Of a DNA stretch of 64,000 nucleotides, positions 61,027-64,000 are shown one piece after another. Origin of the DNA: Cyclobacteriaceae bacterium. GTDB lineage: Bacteria; Bacteroidota; Bacteroidia; Cytophagales; Cyclobacteriaceae. Positions within the stretch are counted from its first letter, which is position 1; the number at the start of each line of letters is the position of its first letter. Position numbers and translations under genes: made by a program. The notes below the pieces were generated by a model, which saw only the letters and a program-made list of their open reading frames with translations, made no database searches and was not told the origin of the DNA. The stretch lies in the NCBI GenBank assembly GCA_028285445.1, contig JANQPQ010000011.1, forward strand, positions 110,894 through 174,893. The letters are read 5' to 3'.

Positions 61027-62604
61027 CTAGAATGGTGGCTCTTCCTCGGGAGGTTGGGAGTTGGGGGCATCATCTGCTGGGGGCTGGTCATCAAGCCTAT
61101 TCAGTCGGCTACCAAATGTCATCGTATCTGAAGATGGTTCACTGCCTCCGGTAGGGAAGCTGCCATGATTTCCAAAGGCGCCATGGTCATCCCAATCTGT
61201 AAATCTTGTAAACTTGCCAATAAACTTCAAATTCACATTTTCCAATGAACCATTTCTATGCTTAGAAATTATTACCTCACCTAAACCCGTAGTGGGCATG
61301 CCGTTCTCATCTTCAGTAATGCCATAATATTCCGGTCGATATAAAAACAATACCATGTCGGCGTCCTGTTCGATGGACCCCGATTCCCTCAAATCTGAAA
61401 GTTGTGGTCGTTTATCTCCCCCCCTGGTTTCCACAGCTCTGCTCAATTGAGAAAGGGCAATAACCGGCGTGTTCAGTTCCTTCGCCAGATTTTTCAATGC
61501 TCGGGAAATTGAAGCTATCTCTTGTTCGCGATTGCCACCAGAGTTTTTCGAAGCATCGCCACTCATGAGTTGCAGGTAATCAACAATAATTAACTGCACA
61601 TCATGTTGTGCTTTCAATCTTCTCGCTTTAGCACGAAGTTCAAATATGGTCAAGGCTGGGGTATCATCGATGAAAATCGGGGCATTGGTAAGTTTGGATG
61701 TCTTATGCACCAGTTGCTCCCACTCGTATTCGGCGAGATTTCCCTTCTTGATTTTTTCGCTTTCCAGTTCTGCCTCGGCAGATATTAATCTATTGACAAG
61801 CTGAACAGATGACATCTCCAGTGAAAAAATAGCCACTGCATGATTGAAGTCTACTGCGGCATTACGCATGGCTGAAACAACAAAGGCAGTTTTACCCATA
61901 CCGGGCCGGGCAGCAATAATTACCAAATCGGATTTTTGCCAACCTGATGTAACACGATCAAGCGCTGTAAACCCACTGGGCACACCGGTCAGTCCGTCCT
62001 TGTGTAACTTCTTGGCTTCAAGTTCATCAAGGGCCTCGCGCATAATAGACCGCATATCTGCGTAATTCCTGCGAATATTGGTCTCAGAAACATCAAACAA
62101 CGATTGCTCTGTTCTATCGAGCAAATCAAATACATCTATGGTATCCTCAAAAGCATCACGATGAACTTCCGAAGCAATTCTTATTAACTCTCGCTTAATG
62201 GATTGCTGCGTGATAATCCTGGCGTGGGTTTCGATATTAGCAGCTGAGTTTACCTTGGTAGTTAGCTGCGTAATTGCATAGGCACCTCCGGCAAATTCAA
62301 GCTTTCCATCCTTGCGAAGCTGATTAGTAACCGTAAGAATATCAATTGGTTCAGAGTTATTAAACAGTGCCTGGATGGCCCGGTAAACTTCCTGGTGTGC
62401 ATCTTTGTAGAAGCTTTCGGGTTTAAGGATGTCTATAACTGTAGATAAGGCATCTTTCTCCAGCATCAGCGCTCCCAAGACTGCCTCCTCAATTTCCACT
62501 GCCTGTGGAGGTAACTTGCCAAGGCTTTCGTCAAGATCACTTAGTGTTATTGCTTTTGATTTATACCCCAATCTGACACCAGAAGGTTTGCGCTGCTCCA
62601 TCAA
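61027..62604 (-). CDS. dnaB: Replicative DNA helicase DnaB
   Basis: A 525-residue replicative helicase. The N-terminal domain starts PPQAVEIEEAVLGALML. The RecA-like C-terminal domain has Walker A ARPGMGKTA (residues 232-240), Walker B in LIIVDYLQLMSG, and the arginine-finger region SRALKNLAKELNTPVIALSQLSR (shown in part: VIALSQLSR). The last ~40 residues are a flexible Pro/Asp-rich tail (DDQPPADDAPNS). Hexamers unwind DNA at the fork. On the minus strand, TAGCTTTG (62649-62656) is a possible -7 box. Confidence 0.97.
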   Translation of the reverse strand: MMEQRKPSGVRLGYKSKAITLSDLDESLGKLPPQAVEIEEAVLGALMLEKDALSTVIDILKPESFYKDAHQEVYRAIQALFNNSEPIDILTVTNQLRKDGKLEFAGGAYAITQLTTKVNSAANIETHARIITQQSIKRELIRIASEVHRDAFEDTIDVFDLLDRTEQSLFDVSETNIRRNYADMRSIMREALDELEAKKLHKDGLTGVPSGFTALDRVTSGWQKSDLVIIAARPGMGKTAFVVSAMRNAAVDFNHAVAIFSLEMSSVQLVNRLISAEAELESEKIKKGNLAEYEWEQLVHKTSKLTNAPIFIDDTPALTIFELRAKARRLKAQHDVQLIIVDYLQLMSGDASKNSGGNREQEIASISRALKNLAKELNTPVIALSQLSRAVETRGGDKRPQLSDLRESGSIEQDADMVLFLYRPEYYGITEDENGMPTTGLGEVIISKHRNGSLENVNLKFIGKFTRFTDWDDHGAFGNHGSFPTGGSEPSSDTMTFGSRLNRLDDQPPADDAPNSQPPEEEPPF

Positions 62605-62839
62605 TTAAAATTAGGTAAAGTAAAGAGTGTTAACAACGGTTGATAGGTCAAAGCTACCCATTTTAATTGGATGGATGTACTTTCCGAAGCCAGCTCTTTT
62701 CTACTACTTTTCAATACGCTTTCCACAAACATTTTGCAGTTATCCACCGTGCTTTTTTACTTATCCACCCTTCTCAGTATATAATCAACAGAGATTTACT
62801 TTTTCCACAATTAGGCCTTGACTCTCAACCACTATGTAA

Positions 62840-62870
62840 TTTGCCTGAGTTCGTTTTTCTCTTATTTTTG
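62840..62870 (+). promoter_or_regulatory. Candidate housekeeping promoter of the Mur ligase gene
   Basis: TTTG (62840-62843) and TATTTTTG (62863-62870) are 19 bases apart, a full match to the Bacteroidota promoter TTTG-N19-TAnnTTTG. The start would be near 62877, about 16 bases before the ATG. The rest of the 288-base gap (62605-62892) shows nothing else except a weaker -7-like box for dnaB on the other strand. Confidence 0.7.
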
Positions 62871-62892
62871 AAGCACCTAACGGCACATCCTA

Positions 62893-64000
62893 ATGGCTCA
62901 ACTATTAAATGTTCATTTTATTGCAATCGGCGGTAGTGTAATGCACCAGCTGGCTATTGCCCTGCAGCAACAAGGCCATATAGTTTCAGGATCTGACGAT
63001 GATTTCTTTGAACCTTCAAAAAGTACACTGAAAGATGCTGGATTGCTTCCAGCAGAAAATGGCTGGTTTCCGGATAAGGTGCATGCAGAACTTGATGCGG
63101 TCATAGTTGGGATGCATGCCAGACCCGACAACCCCGAGTTACTCAAAGCCCAGGAACTTGACCTTAAGACCTATTCCTTCCCCGAATTTATTTACGAACA
63201 AAGCAAAGACAAGCAGCGCATTGTAATTAGTGGCAGTCATGGCAAGACTACTATTACTTCCATGATTGTGCATGTGCTCAATTATTACAATCGAAAGTTT
63301 GACTATGTAATTGGAGCTAAGGTGGCCGGTATCTCTCAAACGGTGAAAATGACAGATGCCCCACTTATTGTTATTGAAGGAGATGAATACCCTTCTTCAC
63401 CGCTCGATAAAACTCCAAAATTCCTAAAGTATCATCACCATATTGGGCTTATCTCCGGTATTGCCTGGGACCACATTAATGCTTTTCCCACTGAAGACGA
63501 ATACCTAAAGCAATTTGAAGACTTCGCGGATGCCACACCAAAAGCCGGATCGCTGGTTTTTTGTGAAGAAGATCCTATGACAACCGTAGTGTGCAGAAAA
63601 GAGCGTGAGGATGTATTTACAATGGAGTACAAGTCTCACCCCTATGAGATAGTAGATGGTCAGGTAATGCTAACAAGTGGCGTTGATAAATACCCTGTGA
63701 AGATCTTTGGCAAGCATAATATGCAAAACATAAGCGGAGCCAAATTGGTACTGAAAAGAATTAGTATCAGCGATGAGGATTTCTACAAAGCCATCCAGGA
63801 ATTTCCTGGTGCCAGCAACAGGTTAGAACTCTTAGAAACCAGCAATGGAGCTATTATTTACAAAGATTATGCTCATGCCCCTTCAAAAGTACAGGCCACG
63901 GTAAATGCCGCCAGGGAATTCTACCCGAGTAAGCAGTTGCATGCAGTACTTGAGCTTCACACTTTCAGCAGCCTGAACCCCGACTTTTTGCACCATTACA
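62893..64000 (+). CDS. mpl: Mur ligase, Mpl-like (murein peptide ligase), C-terminus cut by the window edge
   Basis: The frame is open from ATG 62893 to the window edge (369 codons so far). The N-terminal Rossmann domain begins NVHFIAIGGSVMHQLAIAL, the P-loop is GSHGKTT (residues 114-120), and the later EGDEYPSSP and GLISGIAWDHINAFP match Mur ligases. The GxxMxxLA...GHxVSGSD layout fits MurC/Mpl. The central parts, with EGDEY and DHIN, fit Mpl better than MurC. Mpl reattaches recycled tripeptide to UDP-MurNAc. MurC cannot be fully excluded without the C-terminus. Confidence 0.85.
   Translation, partial: MAQLLNVHFIAIGGSVMHQLAIALQQQGHIVSGSDDDFFEPSKSTLKDAGLLPAENGWFPDKVHAELDAVIVGMHARPDNPELLKAQELDLKTYSFPEFIYEQSKDKQRIVISGSHGKTTITSMIVHVLNYYNRKFDYVIGAKVAGISQTVKMTDAPLIVIEGDEYPSSPLDKTPKFLKYHHHIGLISGIAWDHINAFPTEDEYLKQFEDFADATPKAGSLVFCEEDPMTTVVCRKEREDVFTMEYKSHPYEIVDGQVMLTSGVDKYPVKIFGKHNMQNISGAKLVLKRISISDEDFYKAIQEFPGASNRLELLETSNGAIIYKDYAHAPSKVQATVNAAREFYPSKQLHAVLELHTFSSLNPDFLHHY

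Noticed and set aside
62893..64000. MurC rather than Mpl
   Set aside because: Not fully excluded, but the EGDEY and DHIN segments fit Mpl-type ligases better. The C-terminus needed to settle it is outside the window.

Overview
The window looks like chromosomal DNA from a free-living, gliding-type member of the Bacteroidota, most likely the order Cytophagales. The evidence is a SusC/SusD pair, a PorP/SprF protein next to a gliding-motility (CHU_C) C-terminal domain protein, an LptE-SecG-GroESL neighbourhood, many signal peptides and outer-membrane barrels, and promoters of the Bacteroidota form TTTG-N19-TAnnTTTG. I see no tRNA, rRNA, CRISPR array, insertion sequence or phage gene. The genes are dense and several convergent pairs overlap at their 3' ends.

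Region by region. 1-6095: two tandem secreted sortilin-like (VPS10/BNR) propeller proteins, the first cut by the window edge. 6237-12330: a secreted M20 amidohydrolase, a DUF6702-like protein, a small barrel protein, a secreted caspase-like protein coupled to an O-antigen-ligase-like protein, an FkbM methyltransferase, and a strong two-way terminator. 12345-18267: a SusD/SusC operon beside an AraC-type regulator, with a candidate promoter and operator. 18534-27764: mostly envelope and accessory genes. These are an aspartyl-hydroxylase-like protein that appears to have lost both iron-binding histidines, two coupled outer-membrane proteins (one DUF3570-like), an esterase, two unknown proteins, an Ig/LVIVD-repeat protein, a rhomboid protease, a histone-deacetylase-fold enzyme and a gamma-carbonic-anhydrase-like protein. 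27843-37186: housekeeping genes pabB, miaB, a sigma-54 activator, lptE, a TPR protein with a histone-H1-like middle, secG, groES and groEL. 37181-48855: a SiaC-like protein, a peptide transporter, pckA, a lipid A acyltransferase homologue, a nucleoside transporter, the operon etfB-etfA-bifunctional nuclease, lemA with DUF3137, and an oxidoreductase. 48925-54357: a type IX secretion-linked operon of a repeat protein, a CHU_C-domain protein and PorP/SprF. 54511-58924: a sigma factor, a single-pass membrane TPR protein, and a large convergent TPR-CHAT protease-like protein. 59024-64000: a small frameshifted gene, an M14 carboxypeptidase, dnaB, and an Mpl-like Mur ligase cut by the edge.

The best candidate for an undescribed system is the sigma factor / membrane TPR protein / TPR-CHAT locus at 54511-58924. 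Its layout suggests a sigma factor held by a membrane partner, with a CHAT protease able to act on that partner. The divergent type IX operon is a possible target. This is inference from domains and layout only. Other observations of note are the pseudoenzyme-like hydroxylase homologue, a -24/-12-like element ahead of groESL, and a 216-bp tandem repeat array in the surface-protein gene.
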